The notes: generated by a model not told the origin, from the sequence alone. A stretch of DNA of 64,000 bases from JAHRAW01 sp965203265 (GCA_965203265.1 CBDBBV010000002.1:1550001-1614000); one strand, 5' to 3'; positions 8,553 through 19,714 are shown, counted from the first letter of the stretch. Translations and numbers: made by a program.

Positions 8553-9212
8553 ATGCGCATCGTCGCCGCCACCGGCAACCACGGAAAATTGGCTGAAATC
8601 GGCACATTGCTCGCGCCGCACGGCTGGGAGGTCGTGGCGCAATCGGAATTCGCCTTCGCCCCCATTGAGGAAACCGGCGCCACCTTCATCGAAAACGCCC
8701 TGCTCAAGGCGCGCCACGCCTGCGCCCACAGCGGCTTGGCCGCCATCGCCGACGACTCCGGGCTGGAAGTGGATGCACTCGACGGCGCGCCCGGCATCCA
8801 CTCCGCCAGATATGCGGGCGCGGGCGCATCGAATGCCGACAACATCCGCAAGCTGCTGGAAAATCTGCACGCCACCGCGACCGAACCCGCCCAGCGAACC
8901 GCGCGATTTCGCTGTGTGCTGGTGTACCTGCGCCACCGCGCCGACCCGTCGCCGCTCATCGGCAGCGGCGTCTGGGAGGGGCGCATCATCGACACCCCGG
9001 TCGGCGACAACGGATTCGGCTATGACCCGGTATTTTTTCTCGACGATCTTGGGAAAACCGCGGCGCAGCTGACGCCATCGGCGAAGAATCGCCTGAGCCA
9101 TCGCGCGCAGGCGCTTCGCCAACTGCGCGAGATGCTGGAATACGATAGTCGCAACAGTCGCAACCATCCCGTTGCACCCCGACTCAAGTCGGACGCGCGT
9201 CATGCATCTTGA
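8553..9212 (+). CDS. rdgB: XTP/dITP diphosphatase (non-canonical purine NTP pyrophosphatase)
   Basis: House-cleaning enzyme that hydrolyses dITP, ITP and XTP to monophosphates. The 219-residue protein has the family N-terminus ATGNHGKLAEI, the ETGATFIENALLKARHA segment, the ADDSGLEVDALDGAPGIHSARYAG motif with catalytic Asp, and the C-terminal SHRAQALRQL. A tail of about 20 residues after the conserved end overlaps the start of gpmI. The start ATG at 8553 is two bases after the rph stop; the longer open frame upstream is out of frame with rph and shows no similarity. Confidence 0.96.
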   Translation: MRIVAATGNHGKLAEIGTLLAPHGWEVVAQSEFAFAPIEETGATFIENALLKARHACAHSGLAAIADDSGLEVDALDGAPGIHSARYAGAGASNADNIRKLLENLHATATEPAQRTARFRCVLVYLRHRADPSPLIGSGVWEGRIIDTPVGDNGFGYDPVFFLDDLGKTAAQLTPSAKNRLSHRAQALRQLREMLEYDSRNSRNHPVAPRLKSDARHAS

Positions 9213-10830
9213 AAAACTGAACACCTTTCAGGGCCGCCCCGGCCCACTGTTGCTGATCGTCATGGACGGCGTCGGCTTGGCGCCAAGCGGCGCGGCCAAT
9301 GCGGTATCGCTGGCGAACACGCCGGTGCTGGACAAACTGCTGGCGTCCGAGCATCACACCCGATTGCACGCCCACGGCACGCATGTCGGCCTGTCCAGCG
9401 ATCAGGAAATGGGCAACAGCGAAGTGGGGCACAACACGCTGGGGGGCGGTCGCATATTCGCTCAGGGCGCGAAGTTGGTCAAGCAAGCCGTGGAAGACGG
9501 CTCGATCTTTCGCAGCGAAATCTGGGGTGGAGTCGAGTCGCGCGGGCGGCGCGGCAACACCGTGCATTTCCTCGGCCTGCTGTCCGACGGCAATGTGCAT
9601 TCCCACATCGACCACCTGTATGCGCTGCTCGAGCGCTGTCGCCAGTCGGCCGTCAAATCCGTGCGCATTCACGCCCTGCTGGATGGCCGCGATGTCGCGC
9701 CCCGCTCGGCCACGAAATATCTGGCGCAACTCGAAACCCGACTGGCCACCATCAATCGCAGCCGTGGATTCGACTACCGCATCGCTTCCGGCGGCGGGCG
9801 CATGGCCATCACCATGGATCGCTACCAAGCGGACTGGCAGATGGTCAAACGGGGATTCGACGCCCATGTCCACGGAATCGGACGCGCGGTATCAAGCGCC
9901 GCGGCGGAAGTCCAGCGGCAACACGACGCCGACGCGGCGCTCTGCGATCAGTTTCTACAGCCCTTCGTCGTGGTTGACGACGACGGCCGAGCGGTCGGCG
10001 CGATGCAGTCCGGCGACGCGGTGGTGCTGTTCAATTTCCGTGGCGACCGGGCGATCGAAATCTCCCGGGCGATGGAGGAAGAACAGTTCGATGAATTCGA
10101 TCGCGGCCAAATGCCGGAGTTGTTTTTTTGCGGCATGTTGCAATACGACGGCGACCTGAATGTGCCGAGGCGCTATCTGGTCGACCCGCCGATGATCGAT
10201 CGCACCATGGTCGAATTTCTCTGCGCCGAAAAAATGAAAACCTTTGCCGTCAGCGAGACGCAAAAATTCGGCCATGTTACCTATTTCTGGAACGGCAATC
10301 GCTCAGGCTACTTCGATGAAAACTTGGAAACCTGGGTGGAAATCCCGTCGGACAACATCGAATTCAGTCGTGCGCCGGCGATGAAGGCGGTGGAGATCAC
10401 CGACGCCACCATCGAACTCATCCGCTCGGGGCAATACCGCTTCGGGCGAATCAACTTCGCCAATGGAGACATGGTCGGCCACAGCGGCGACATCGACGCC
10501 ACCGTGCAGGCCATGGAAGTGGTGGATCGGAGTATCGGCCGCCTGATCGAAGAGGTGTTGGCGTGCCGGGGCGCGGTCATCGTCACCGCGGATCACGGCA
10601 ATGCGGATGAAATGTTCGTGGAAAGCAACGGCGAGCGCATCGTGCGCACCGCCCACAGTTTGAATCCGGTACCCTTCGCCATCATCGACCCCCACGCGGA
10701 TGATGCGTACACCATGGCGAATATCGAAAACCCCGGGCTGGCGAACGTCGCCGCAACGGTTTTCAACCTACTGGGGTATCGGGCGCCGCCGGACTACATG
10801 CCGTCCCTGATCGAATTTCCGGGGGAGTAG
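9202..10830 (+). CDS. gpmI: 2,3-bisphosphoglycerate-independent phosphoglycerate mutase
   Basis: Glycolytic interconversion of 3- and 2-phosphoglycerate with two Mn ions. The 542-residue protein shows the alkaline-phosphatase-superfamily start IVMDGVG, the active-site Ser in QEMGNSEVGHN, the substrate-binding HALLDGRDVAP and GGGRMAITMDRY segments, and the metal site VTADHGNADEM. The start is taken at ATG 9202, because MHLEKL leads directly into the conserved domain, giving an 11-base overlap with rdgB. An ATG at 9172 is in frame but would deepen the overlap. Confidence 0.96.
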   Translation: MHLEKLNTFQGRPGPLLLIVMDGVGLAPSGAANAVSLANTPVLDKLLASEHHTRLHAHGTHVGLSSDQEMGNSEVGHNTLGGGRIFAQGAKLVKQAVEDGSIFRSEIWGGVESRGRRGNTVHFLGLLSDGNVHSHIDHLYALLERCRQSAVKSVRIHALLDGRDVAPRSATKYLAQLETRLATINRSRGFDYRIASGGGRMAITMDRYQADWQMVKRGFDAHVHGIGRAVSSAAAEVQRQHDADAALCDQFLQPFVVVDDDGRAVGAMQSGDAVVLFNFRGDRAIEISRAMEEEQFDEFDRGQMPELFFCGMLQYDGDLNVPRRYLVDPPMIDRTMVEFLCAEKMKTFAVSETQKFGHVTYFWNGNRSGYFDENLETWVEIPSDNIEFSRAPAMKAVEITDATIELIRSGQYRFGRINFANGDMVGHSGDIDATVQAMEVVDRSIGRLIEEVLACRGAVIVTADHGNADEMFVESNGERIVRTAHSLNPVPFAIIDPHADDAYTMANIENPGLANVAATVFNLLGYRAPPDYMPSLIEFPGE

Positions 10831-10867
10831 CGCAGCCCGGCATTCCATTCGCCGGAGGAATCGCCAA

Positions 10868-10929
10868 GTCGGCCAGCGGTTCAGTAGAGTCGGCCAGCGC
10901 CTCAGTAAAACGGCCAGCGCCTCAGTACA
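10868..10929. repeat. imperfect 20-21 bp tandem repeat across the rpsU stop codon
   Basis: Three consecutive copies of a unit CGGCCAGCG(C/G)(C/T)TCAGTA begin at 10870, 10891 and 10911 (spacing 21 and 20 bases). The TCA at 10922-10924, inside the last copy, is the complement of the rpsU stop codon, so the repeats run from the last codons of rpsU into its 3' untranslated region, between the convergent gpmI and rpsU genes. Each unit contains the palindrome GGCC, but there is no clear terminator hairpin with a T run. Confidence 0.8.
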
Positions 10930-11137
10930 ATCGCCTGCGCCGCGCGCGTTGCCGGGACACGCGCTTCATTTCCCGGCGAACCGCGGCGTCGCTGTCGCGC
11001 TTTCGGATGGTGGTCGGTTTTTCGTAGCATTGGCGGCGGCGGGATTCGGTAAACACCCCGGCACGCTCGCAGGTTCGGCGAAATCGCCGCAAGATGACAT
11101 CGAACGGCTCATTTTGCCGAACTTGTACGGATGGCAT
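10922..11137 (-). CDS. rpsU: 30S ribosomal protein S21
   Basis: Small-subunit protein of 71 residues with the normal S21 sequence features: PSVQVRQNEPFDVILRRFRR, the Glu-Ser-Arg-rich middle and the Arg-rich C-terminus ending RRRRLY. The ATG at 11137 is preceded by a clear Shine-Dalgarno (TAGGAG, about 8 bases away); the longer frame to 11215 has no family support. It is monocistronic here, without the dnaG and rpoD neighbours found in enterics, and converges on gpmI. Confidence 0.95.
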   Translation of the reverse strand: MPSVQVRQNEPFDVILRRFRRTCERAGVFTESRRRQCYEKPTTIRKRDSDAAVRREMKRVSRQRARRRRLY

Positions 11138-11285
11138 GCAATCAACTCCTAAGGGTCTGGCCCACAAATAAAAGGGGCGCGATTGTACAACGGGGCGGGG
11201 CGGCGTGTACACCACGCGGGTGCGACCGCCGTGGCGAAACTGCTAGAATTGCGCCCCCCAACCACGACCCACGATCCATCACCCC

Positions 11286-12554
11286 ATGCCTGCCGCGCCG
11301 CCCCCTGATACGGATGCCGCTGCCCTGCGCGCCCGCCATCGACAATTCCGCGAGGACTACGCCCGACTGAAGGGGCTGTCCCTGTCTCTGGACATGACTC
11401 GCGGAAAACCCTCCGCGCAACAACTCGACCTGTCCAACCGGATTCTCGCCCTTCCGGGCACCGATTATGTGGACGATGACGGCACCGACACGCGCAATTA
11501 CGGCGGGCTGGACGGGCTGCCGGCAGCCAAGCGTTTGTTCGGCGACATCCTCGGCGTCGCGCCGCAGCACATCATCGTCGGCGGCAATTCGAGCCTGAGC
11601 ATGATGTACGATGCGCTGGCGCAAGCCTGCCAGTTCGGCGTGGTGGACGGAGATCGTCCGTGGAGCCGCATCGCCGGAAGAAAATTCATCTGCCCGACGC
11701 CCGGCTATGATCGGCACTTCCTCATAACCGAGCATCTTGGATTCGACTTGATCGCCGTGGAAATGGGTCGCGGCGGCCCCGACATGGATCGAGTGGAATC
11801 TCTGGTCGCCGGAGACGAGACCATCAAGGGAATCTGGTGCGTGCCCAAATACAGCAACCCCGACGGCGTGTGCTACAGCCGCGAGACGGTGAGGCGGCTG
11901 GCCGGCATGAAAACCGCGGCGGCGGATTTCCGCATCATCTGGGACAACGCCTACGCCGAGCACCACCTCGGCGACCACCGCCCCACGCTGGAAAACATCG
12001 CGCGCCACTGCGAATCGGCGGGCAATCCGAATCGGGTTCTCCAATTCGCCTCGACCTCGAAGATCTGCCATCCGGGCTCCGGCGTGGCCGCCCTGGCCGC
12101 CAGCCCCGCCAACATCGCCGAAGCCAAAACGCACATCGAGGTGAAGAGCATCGGGCCGGACAAGGTGAACCAACTCAGGCTGCTGCGATTATGCGGCGAT
12201 GTAGCCGCACTCCGAGCGCACATGAAAAAACATGCGGCACTCATCAAACCCAAATTCGACCTAGTGCTGGAAATCCTACAGCGGGAACTCGGCGACCTGA
12301 ACATCGCCCAATGGAGCAAACCCCAAGGCGGCTATTTCATCAACCTGAACACCGCCGACGGCCAAGCCAAGCGCGTAGTACAACTGGCCGAAGAAGCCGG
12401 AGTAAAACTGACCGCCGCCGGCGCAACCTACCCCTACGGCAAGGATCCACGCGACCGCAACATCCGCATCGCCCCGACCTTCCCACCGCTACCCGACCTC
12501 GAACAAGCGACCGAGGTACTGACGGCTTGCGTGAAACTTGCTGCGAGTGAATAA
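11286..12554 (+). CDS. PLP-dependent class I/II aminotransferase, aspartate aminotransferase subgroup Ic type
   Basis: A 422-residue fold-type I PLP enzyme. Visible features are DMTRGKP near the N-terminus, NYGGLDGLPAAK, the GGNSSLSMMYD cofactor-phosphate region, the WDNAYAEHH segment with Asp220 and Tyr223 that contact the ring, and Lys259 in FASTSKI as the Schiff-base lysine. This matches the MocR-like aspartate aminotransferase subgroup (PF12897) rather than classical AspC. The likely activity is aspartate:2-oxoglutarate transamination; the donor is inferred from the family. A TGCTAGAAT extended -10 lies at 11241-11249. The gene overlaps the open frame of mltA on the same strand. Confidence 0.88.
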   Translation: MPAAPPPDTDAAALRARHRQFREDYARLKGLSLSLDMTRGKPSAQQLDLSNRILALPGTDYVDDDGTDTRNYGGLDGLPAAKRLFGDILGVAPQHIIVGGNSSLSMMYDALAQACQFGVVDGDRPWSRIAGRKFICPTPGYDRHFLITEHLGFDLIAVEMGRGGPDMDRVESLVAGDETIKGIWCVPKYSNPDGVCYSRETVRRLAGMKTAAADFRIIWDNAYAEHHLGDHRPTLENIARHCESAGNPNRVLQFASTSKICHPGSGVAALAASPANIAEAKTHIEVKSIGPDKVNQLRLLRLCGDVAALRAHMKKHAALIKPKFDLVLEILQRELGDLNIAQWSKPQGGYFINLNTADGQAKRVVQLAEEAGVKLTAAGATYPYGKDPRDRNIRIAPTFPPLPDLEQATEVLTACVKLAASE

Positions 12555-12612
12555 ACCTGCCATCGGATCAGAGAGTTTGCCGATCCGGAAGCGGGGGTTG
12601 CAGCCGAGCGAT

Positions 12613-13779
12613 ATGACGTCCGGCGACAGCATGTTCGCGCGGCTTTGTCGGGCTGCTCTGGCCGGTATCCTGCTGCTCGGCATCTCCTCCTGTGCACACT
12701 TCGCGCCGCCACCAACCGGCATTGGCGAACCCCTTGGGTGGCGGCAAGTCGAGGGTTGGTTGCAGGATGATCATGCCGAAGCTTGGCCGGCCCTGTTGGG
12801 CAGCTGTGAGGCGTTGGCCGACAAGCCGGAGTGGGGCGACCTGTGCGACGCGGCTCGCGGCATACGTGACCCCGACAACGAACTCGCTCGGTTATTCTTC
12901 GAGAGATGGTTCGTCCCCTATCGACTCTACGGGCGAGGCGGCGCTATCGAGGGCTTGATTACCGGCTACTACGAACCGTTGTTGTTCGGTAGATTGACCC
13001 CCGACGAGCGCTATCGCTACCCGCTGTATGCGCCGCCGGAGACTTTGTTGTCCGTGGAGCTCGGTGAGCTGTATCCCGAATTGGCCAAGCGGCGTGTTCG
13101 TGGTCGTCTGGTGGGGAACAAGGTGCTGCCATTTTATTCGCGCGCGCAAATCGATTCGGATCAATCGCTGCTGGCCGGCAACGAATTGATCTGGCTGGAT
13201 GACCGCGATGCGGTGTTTTTCCTGCATATTCAGGGCTCCGGGCGCATCCGCCTGCCCGACGGCCGCATCATCGGCGCCGGTTATGCCGATCAGAACGGGC
13301 ATCCGTATCTGGCCATCGGCAGGATTCTCCTCGAATGGAACGAACTCGAGCTGGAGGAAATATCGCTGTTCACCATCCGCCAATGGCTGCGCGACAACCC
13401 CGAGCGCGCCGAGACACTACTCTTCCGCAATCCCAGCTATGTGTTCTTCACCCTGCGGGAGAACATCGCAAACGGCCCCATCGGCACCCTCGGCATCCCC
13501 CTCACATCCGAGCGCAGCATCGCCGTCGACCGCGCGGTTGTGCCCCTCGGCGTACCCATCTGGCTGACCACCACCTTCCCCGGCGACCCGAACCGTCCCT
13601 ATCGGCGGCTCGTTCTCGCGCAGGACACCGGCGGCGCAATCAAGGGAAGCCATCGCGCCGACCTGTTCTGGGGGCATGGCGACCGCGCCGAACGAGCCGC
13701 CGGAGTCATGCGGGAACGCGGTTCGCTCATCGTGCTGTTGCCGAAGGCGAGCGGCGGCGAGGTTGCCGGATTGCCCTGA
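12613..13779 (+). CDS. mltA: membrane-bound lytic murein transglycosylase A (lipoprotein)
   Basis: Cleaves peptidoglycan glycan strands with 1,6-anhydro product formation, at the inner face of the outer membrane. A lipoprotein signal peptide (ARLCRAALAGILLLG followed by the lipobox ISSC) is followed by the MltA domain (GLITGYYEP, HIQGSGRIRLPDG) and the C-terminal 3D domain with three Asp (QDTGGAIKGSHRADLFWG). The frame opens at 12538, but the lipoprotein signal fits starts at 12613 or 12631 and I chose 12613. Length (388 residues) is close to the E. coli protein (365). It ends 18 bases from the convergent rnd stop. Confidence 0.94.
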   Translation: MTSGDSMFARLCRAALAGILLLGISSCAHFAPPPTGIGEPLGWRQVEGWLQDDHAEAWPALLGSCEALADKPEWGDLCDAARGIRDPDNELARLFFERWFVPYRLYGRGGAIEGLITGYYEPLLFGRLTPDERYRYPLYAPPETLLSVELGELYPELAKRRVRGRLVGNKVLPFYSRAQIDSDQSLLAGNELIWLDDRDAVFFLHIQGSGRIRLPDGRIIGAGYADQNGHPYLAIGRILLEWNELELEEISLFTIRQWLRDNPERAETLLFRNPSYVFFTLRENIANGPIGTLGIPLTSERSIAVDRAVVPLGVPIWLTTTFPGDPNRPYRRLVLAQDTGGAIKGSHRADLFWGHGDRAERAAGVMRERGSLIVLLPKASGGEVAGLP

Positions 13780-13797
13780 CCGATCCAACCGTCCGCC

Positions 13798-14904
13798 TCA
13801 GTCGTAACGGTAACGCTGCCGAATTTCATCTCCGGCCAGCTGCGCGCGCCACCCCGTGAACAGTGGCAAATCGGTCTTGCCGCGCACAAAACTTTCGATT
13901 TCCTGCCGATTGGCGAATAGCGACCGGCTGATCTCCGCCTGTTGCGCGCGGCATTCCAGCAGATTCATGATCTTCTTCACCCGGCCACGCTGTTCGGGCG
14001 TCAATATCAGCGGCGGGCAGAACCCTTCCGTTTCCGCCCCTGCGTCTTGGGAGTTCTTGTGCACCAGGGCGATGATTTTCCCGCCGAGACGCTTGACCGT
14101 GCGCGGGCTGATTTCCGCGATTCCCGCCAGTTTCTCCAGCGTATCCGGGCGGCGGCGGCAGATTTCCAGCAACACTGGCGTCGGCAGAATCCAGCCGCGC
14201 GGCAGATTGCGCGCCTGCGCTCTGCGCTCCCGCCACACGGCCAGCTCTCTGGCGCAGGCCCAGCCGGCGGCGTCCAGACGACCGACGCCCTTGAGACGCA
14301 ACCACGCATCATTCGGGTCGAAGCGATAGTTCGCCGGGGCGACCGCGGCATCGCATTCGGCGCGGTGCCACTCGACTCGGCCTTTTTGCGCGAGCAGGCG
14401 GTCGAGGGCTTGGTGGAGGGGGTGCAGGTAGGCGACATCGTCCAGAGCGTATTGCAGCTGCGCGTGAGGCAAGGGGCGGCGACTCCAGTCGGCGCGGGTA
14501 TGCGCTTTCGGCAAATGCACCGCGCACACCGAGGCGACCAGCGCCGCGTAGCTCACCTGATCGCCGTAGCCGCAAAACGCCGCCGCCAACTGGGTGTCGT
14601 ACAGGTTGCCGGCGCGCACCGCCATGCGGGTGTCGAGGGCTTCCAAGTCCTGTCGGCAGGAATGGAAAATCTTGGTCACTTCGGAGTCGCCGAGCAACTC
14701 GCCCAGCGGCGACAGGTCGTCCACGGCCAACGGGTCGATGCACGCCGAAAACCCCGCATTGGCGACCTGAATCAGGCACAGCATCGGCGCGTAGGTGCGC
14801 TCGCGCACGAATTCCGTGTCCATCGCCACCCACCCCGACCGGCGGATGGCGTCGATGCATTCACGCAGTTCGCCGTCGGTGCGGATCATGGTTATCGTGC
14901 CCAT
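13798..14904 (-). CDS. rnd: ribonuclease D
   Basis: 3'-5' exoribonuclease that matures tRNA 3' ends. DEDD exonuclease domain: AMDTEF (Asp29 and Glu31), IFHSCRQDLEALD, and DDVAYLHPL with the distal Tyr/Asp, followed by an HRDC region. The 368-residue length matches E. coli (375). I chose ATG 14904; ATG 14889 is also possible. The longer frame to 15150 runs antisense into mpl and has no similarity. The start region overlaps no other gene, and mpl begins 148 bases away, divergently. Confidence 0.94.
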   Translation of the reverse strand: MGTITMIRTDGELRECIDAIRRSGWVAMDTEFVRERTYAPMLCLIQVANAGFSACIDPLAVDDLSPLGELLGDSEVTKIFHSCRQDLEALDTRMAVRAGNLYDTQLAAAFCGYGDQVSYAALVASVCAVHLPKAHTRADWSRRPLPHAQLQYALDDVAYLHPLHQALDRLLAQKGRVEWHRAECDAAVAPANYRFDPNDAWLRLKGVGRLDAAGWACARELAVWRERRAQARNLPRGWILPTPVLLEICRRRPDTLEKLAGIAEISPRTVKRLGGKIIALVHKNSQDAGAETEGFCPPLILTPEQRGRVKKIMNLLECRAQQAEISRSLFANRQEIESFVRGKTDLPLFTGWRAQLAGDEIRQRYRYD

Positions 14905-15052
14905 CGCGCCAATGGTATCATCCCGCGAGTTGCCGCCGATGAGAAACCATAATGATCCGCCCATCGCCCAATTCCCCCCGATGCCAAGCCGAACGCCCGC
15001 AATGCCCGCACGATCCGCCGACCGGCGGATTTTCCACTGCGTCGGTGGCCGC

Positions 15053-16450
15053 ATGAAAATCTTCATCGCCGGCATCTGCGGCACCTTCATGGCCGGCCTC
15101 GCCCAGCTGGCTAAAGCCGGCGGCCACAGCGTGCGCGGCTGCGACGCCAAGACCTATCCGCCGATGAGCACCCTGCTGGAATCCCACGCCATCGAAGTCG
15201 CTCAGGGCTGGCTGCCGGAACATCTCGGCGACGACCCCGGCATGGTGGTCATCGGCAATATCCTGTCGCGCGGCAACCCGCTGGTCGAGCAGGTGCTGAA
15301 TCGGGAACTCGCCTTCTGCTCCGGCCCGGCGTGGCTGCGCGAGCAGGTGCTGGCGCAGCGTCAGGTCATCGCCGTGGCCGGCACCCACGGCAAGACCACG
15401 ACCTCGTCCATCCTCGCTTGGATACTGCAATGCGCCCGCCAACACCCGGGATACCTGATCGGCGGCAAGCCCGGCAATTTCGACCAATCCGCCGCTCTCG
15501 GCAACGGTGCATACTTCGTCATCGAGGCGGACGAATACGACACGGCGTTCTTCGACAAGCGCGCCAAATTCGTCCACTACCGCCCCCACATCGCCGTACT
15601 CAACAATCTGGAATTCGACCACGCCGACATCTACGACGACATCGGGCAGATCGCCGCGCAGTTCCACCACCTGGTCAGAACCGTGCCCGGCAACGGCTGC
15701 ATCGTGGTGAACGCCGATGATGCGCGTTTGGCGGAGGTCATCGATATGGGCTGCTGGAGCCGGATTGTGCACTTTTCCGTGGCGGACGCCGGCGCCGAGG
15801 CCGAGTGGCGTGCCGTGGCGGTGCGCGAGGATTGCTCGCGTTTCGATATCCTGCACCACGGGCGAACCGCCGCCCAAGTGGATTGGCCGTGCATCGGCAG
15901 GCACAACATGCAAAACGCCCTGGCGGCGCTGGCGGCGGCGCAGCTGGCGGGGGTGCCGCCCGAGGCCGCCGGCGAATATCTGCGCACCTACCGTGCCGTC
16001 GAGCGGCGCTTGCAGTTGTTGTTTCAGTCCGACGAGGCCAGTTTGTACGACGACTTCGCCCACCATCCATCGGCCATCCGCGAAACGCTGGCGGCGGTGC
16101 GGGCGCGGCATCCGCACAGCCGCATAATCGCGGTGGTGGCGCTGCGCTCCAACACGATGAAAATGGGCGGCCACGGCGAGCAGCTGGCGGTAGCCCTGCA
16201 AGGCGCCGACTGCGCCATCGTGAGCGGCGCGGGCGCGGGCGCCAATGCCCGACTGCCCGGCACGCGACAAAGCCGCGGCGAAATTCTGCACATCGAGCCG
16301 ATCGATGAAATTGTCTCGGCAATCCAACCGAGACGCAGCGGGAATGATATTATCGTCACCATGAGCAACGGCGATTTTGGCGGACTAACCCGGCGAATCG
16401 CCGAGTCCCTCGAGCCTGCTCAAGTCGCGCGCCCGTCCCGGCGGGCGTAA
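15053..16450 (+). CDS. mpl: UDP-N-acetylmuramate:L-alanyl-gamma-D-glutamyl-meso-diaminopimelate ligase
   Basis: Murein recycling ligase that rejoins recovered tripeptide to UDP-MurNAc. The 465-residue Mur-ligase-fold protein has the N-terminal UDP-binding IAGICGTFMAGLAQLA, the ATP P-loop GTHGKTTTSS (from about residue 110), the EADEYDTAFFDKRAKF segment, VLNNLEFDHADIY and the C-terminal DDFAHHPSAI typical of Mpl. The start at ATG 15053 places the glycine-rich motif at residue 5; the upstream extension of the frame is antisense to rnd. It lies with mltA in a small cell-wall recycling neighbourhood. Confidence 0.96.
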   Translation: MKIFIAGICGTFMAGLAQLAKAGGHSVRGCDAKTYPPMSTLLESHAIEVAQGWLPEHLGDDPGMVVIGNILSRGNPLVEQVLNRELAFCSGPAWLREQVLAQRQVIAVAGTHGKTTTSSILAWILQCARQHPGYLIGGKPGNFDQSAALGNGAYFVIEADEYDTAFFDKRAKFVHYRPHIAVLNNLEFDHADIYDDIGQIAAQFHHLVRTVPGNGCIVVNADDARLAEVIDMGCWSRIVHFSVADAGAEAEWRAVAVREDCSRFDILHHGRTAAQVDWPCIGRHNMQNALAALAAAQLAGVPPEAAGEYLRTYRAVERRLQLLFQSDEASLYDDFAHHPSAIRETLAAVRARHPHSRIIAVVALRSNTMKMGGHGEQLAVALQGADCAIVSGAGAGANARLPGTRQSRGEILHIEPIDEIVSAIQPRRSGNDIIVTMSNGDFGGLTRRIAESLEPAQVARPSRRA

Positions 16451-16493
16451 TCACACCAATCACGCTAACCACGCATACATCCGTGCCGAAACC

Positions 16494-17159
16494 ATGAAAT
16501 ATCGAACCACATCATCCATTCCGAGGGCGGCTGCCATGTTGCTGGCGGCAGGCTTATTGCTGTCCGCAACCGGCCTGTTTGCGCAGGACGACCAATTCCG
16601 CGAAGGCGGCCACTATGAATTGCTGAGCGAAACCCAGCCGGTGCAAAGCGGCGACAAGATCGAGGTGGTGGAGCTGTTCTGGTATGGCTGCCCCCACTGT
16701 TACCGGCTGGAGCCATTCATCGCCCAGTGGCTGCAGAGCAAGCCGGATCATGTGGAATTCGTCCCGCTGCCGGCAATCCTGAACGAGCATTGGGCGTTCC
16801 ACGCGCGCCTGTACTACACACTCGAAGCGCTCGGCCTCGACGAGGCGCTGCACGCCGAAGTGTTCGACGCCATCCACGAGGCGCGCAGGAAACTCAACAC
16901 GCTGGAGCAATTCGCCGACTGGGGGGCGAAAAATGGCATCGATCGGGAGGAGTTGATCGCCGCATTCCATTCATTCGCCGTGGACAGCAAAACCCGATTT
17001 GCCGCGGTCATGTCGAGAAAATACGGCATTACCGGAGTGCCCTCCATCATCGTCGACGGCAAATACCGCACCTCGGTATCGCAAGCGGGGAGCCGCGAAA
17101 AGCTGCTCGAGGTGATCGACCATCTGGTCGAGTTGGCGGCCGAAGGAAGGGACGGCTGA
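16494..17159 (+). CDS. dsbA: thiol:disulfide interchange protein DsbA
   Basis: Periplasmic oxidase that introduces disulfides. The 221-residue precursor has a signal peptide (AAAMLLAAGLLLSATGLFA, cleavage near residue 30), the active site Cys66-Pro-His-Cys69 in the thioredoxin fold, and the cis-Pro loop TGVPSIIVDG. The helical insert between the two halves has the DsbA length. It is spaced 43 bases after mpl and may be read from the same transcript. Confidence 0.95.
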   Translation: MKYRTTSSIPRAAAMLLAAGLLLSATGLFAQDDQFREGGHYELLSETQPVQSGDKIEVVELFWYGCPHCYRLEPFIAQWLQSKPDHVEFVPLPAILNEHWAFHARLYYTLEALGLDEALHAEVFDAIHEARRKLNTLEQFADWGAKNGIDREELIAAFHSFAVDSKTRFAAVMSRKYGITGVPSIIVDGKYRTSVSQAGSREKLLEVIDHLVELAAEGRDG

Positions 17160-17216
17160 CGACCGTAGCGCCCTCCCCGATAACCGCAGCCGGCAGTTGC
17201 GGATGAGCGGGAGGCG

Positions 17217-18071
17217 ATGAAAACTCGAATCCACGGCCACCGGGGCGCCCGCGGGCGGCGTCCGGAAAACACGTTGGCGGCGGTCGAATACGCATTGCGG
17301 CACGCTGTCGATGGCGTTGAAGTGGATGTATGCGTAACCTCGGACGATGCCATCGTGCTGCACCACGACCTGCGGCTCAATCCGGCGATCGCCAGAGACG
17401 CCAAAGGCAGATGGGTGAATGAGCGCACGCCCATCCGCGATCTGTCATTGTGGGAGATTCGTCGATACGATGTCGGGCGGCTACTGCCGGGCAGCCAATA
17501 CGCCGCCGCATTCGCCGAGCAAACCCCGCTGGACGACGTGCGGATACCGACTCTGGACGAGTGCGTTGCATTGATGCGCCAGCACGTCGAAAGCGGCAAC
17601 GGGCGCGAAAGCGGGCGCGGCGCCGTTCTCGATGTGGAACTGAAGAGCAACCCGAATCAGCCGAAACTGACTCCGAGCCCCGACCGCTATGTTTCCCTGC
17701 TGTTGGATCAGCTCGAACGACTGCAGTTTTTACAGCCGCAGCAAATTTTCCTGCAGAGTTTCGATTGGCGGCTGACTCGGCTGCTCAAACAACGACGCCG
17801 GGACTTGCAAGTCGGATTCACCAGCGCGCGGCCCTTGGCGCTGGCCGAGATGGAGTCTGTGAAATCTCAGGGCGCCGATGTGTTGTCCTGCAACCATCTG
17901 AGCCTGACCGAGCGGTTGATCCGCCAAGCCCACGAGATCGGCTTGGCGGTACATGCTTGGACAGTCAATCAAACGCGCGATCTGGAGAAACTCGCGGAGT
18001 GGGGCGTGGATGTGATCGTTACCGACCACCCCGAGCGGTGTCGCGCGTTGCTGTATGGCGATTCGCCGTAG
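17217..18071 (+). CDS. ugpQ: glycerophosphodiester phosphodiesterase, cytoplasmic type
   Basis: Hydrolyses glycerophosphodiesters to glycerol-3-phosphate and an alcohol. The 284-residue TIM-barrel protein has the family residues HRG (8-10), PEN (16-18), Glu35 and Asp37 in GVEVDV, and His50 in VLHHD. There is no signal peptide, so the UgpQ type is more likely than the periplasmic GlpQ type. It starts 57 bases after dsbA and converges on mmsA. Confidence 0.93.
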   Translation: MKTRIHGHRGARGRRPENTLAAVEYALRHAVDGVEVDVCVTSDDAIVLHHDLRLNPAIARDAKGRWVNERTPIRDLSLWEIRRYDVGRLLPGSQYAAAFAEQTPLDDVRIPTLDECVALMRQHVESGNGRESGRGAVLDVELKSNPNQPKLTPSPDRYVSLLLDQLERLQFLQPQQIFLQSFDWRLTRLLKQRRRDLQVGFTSARPLALAEMESVKSQGADVLSCNHLSLTERLIRQAHEIGLAVHAWTVNQTRDLEKLAEWGVDVIVTDHPERCRALLYGDSP

Positions 18072-18114
18072 AATTGCACGCGGCGAAGCGGTGCGCGCTC
18101 AGTAGCTCAGCCGC

Positions 18115-19668
<1,554 letters not shown>

Positions 19669-19714
19669 GACTGTACCTCTTTGGATTTGGATAATAATGC
19701 GACGATGGCGCCGC

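Noticed and set aside
10868..10929. CRISPR array
   Set aside because: Units are 20-21 bp with no spacers, and no cas gene is in the window.
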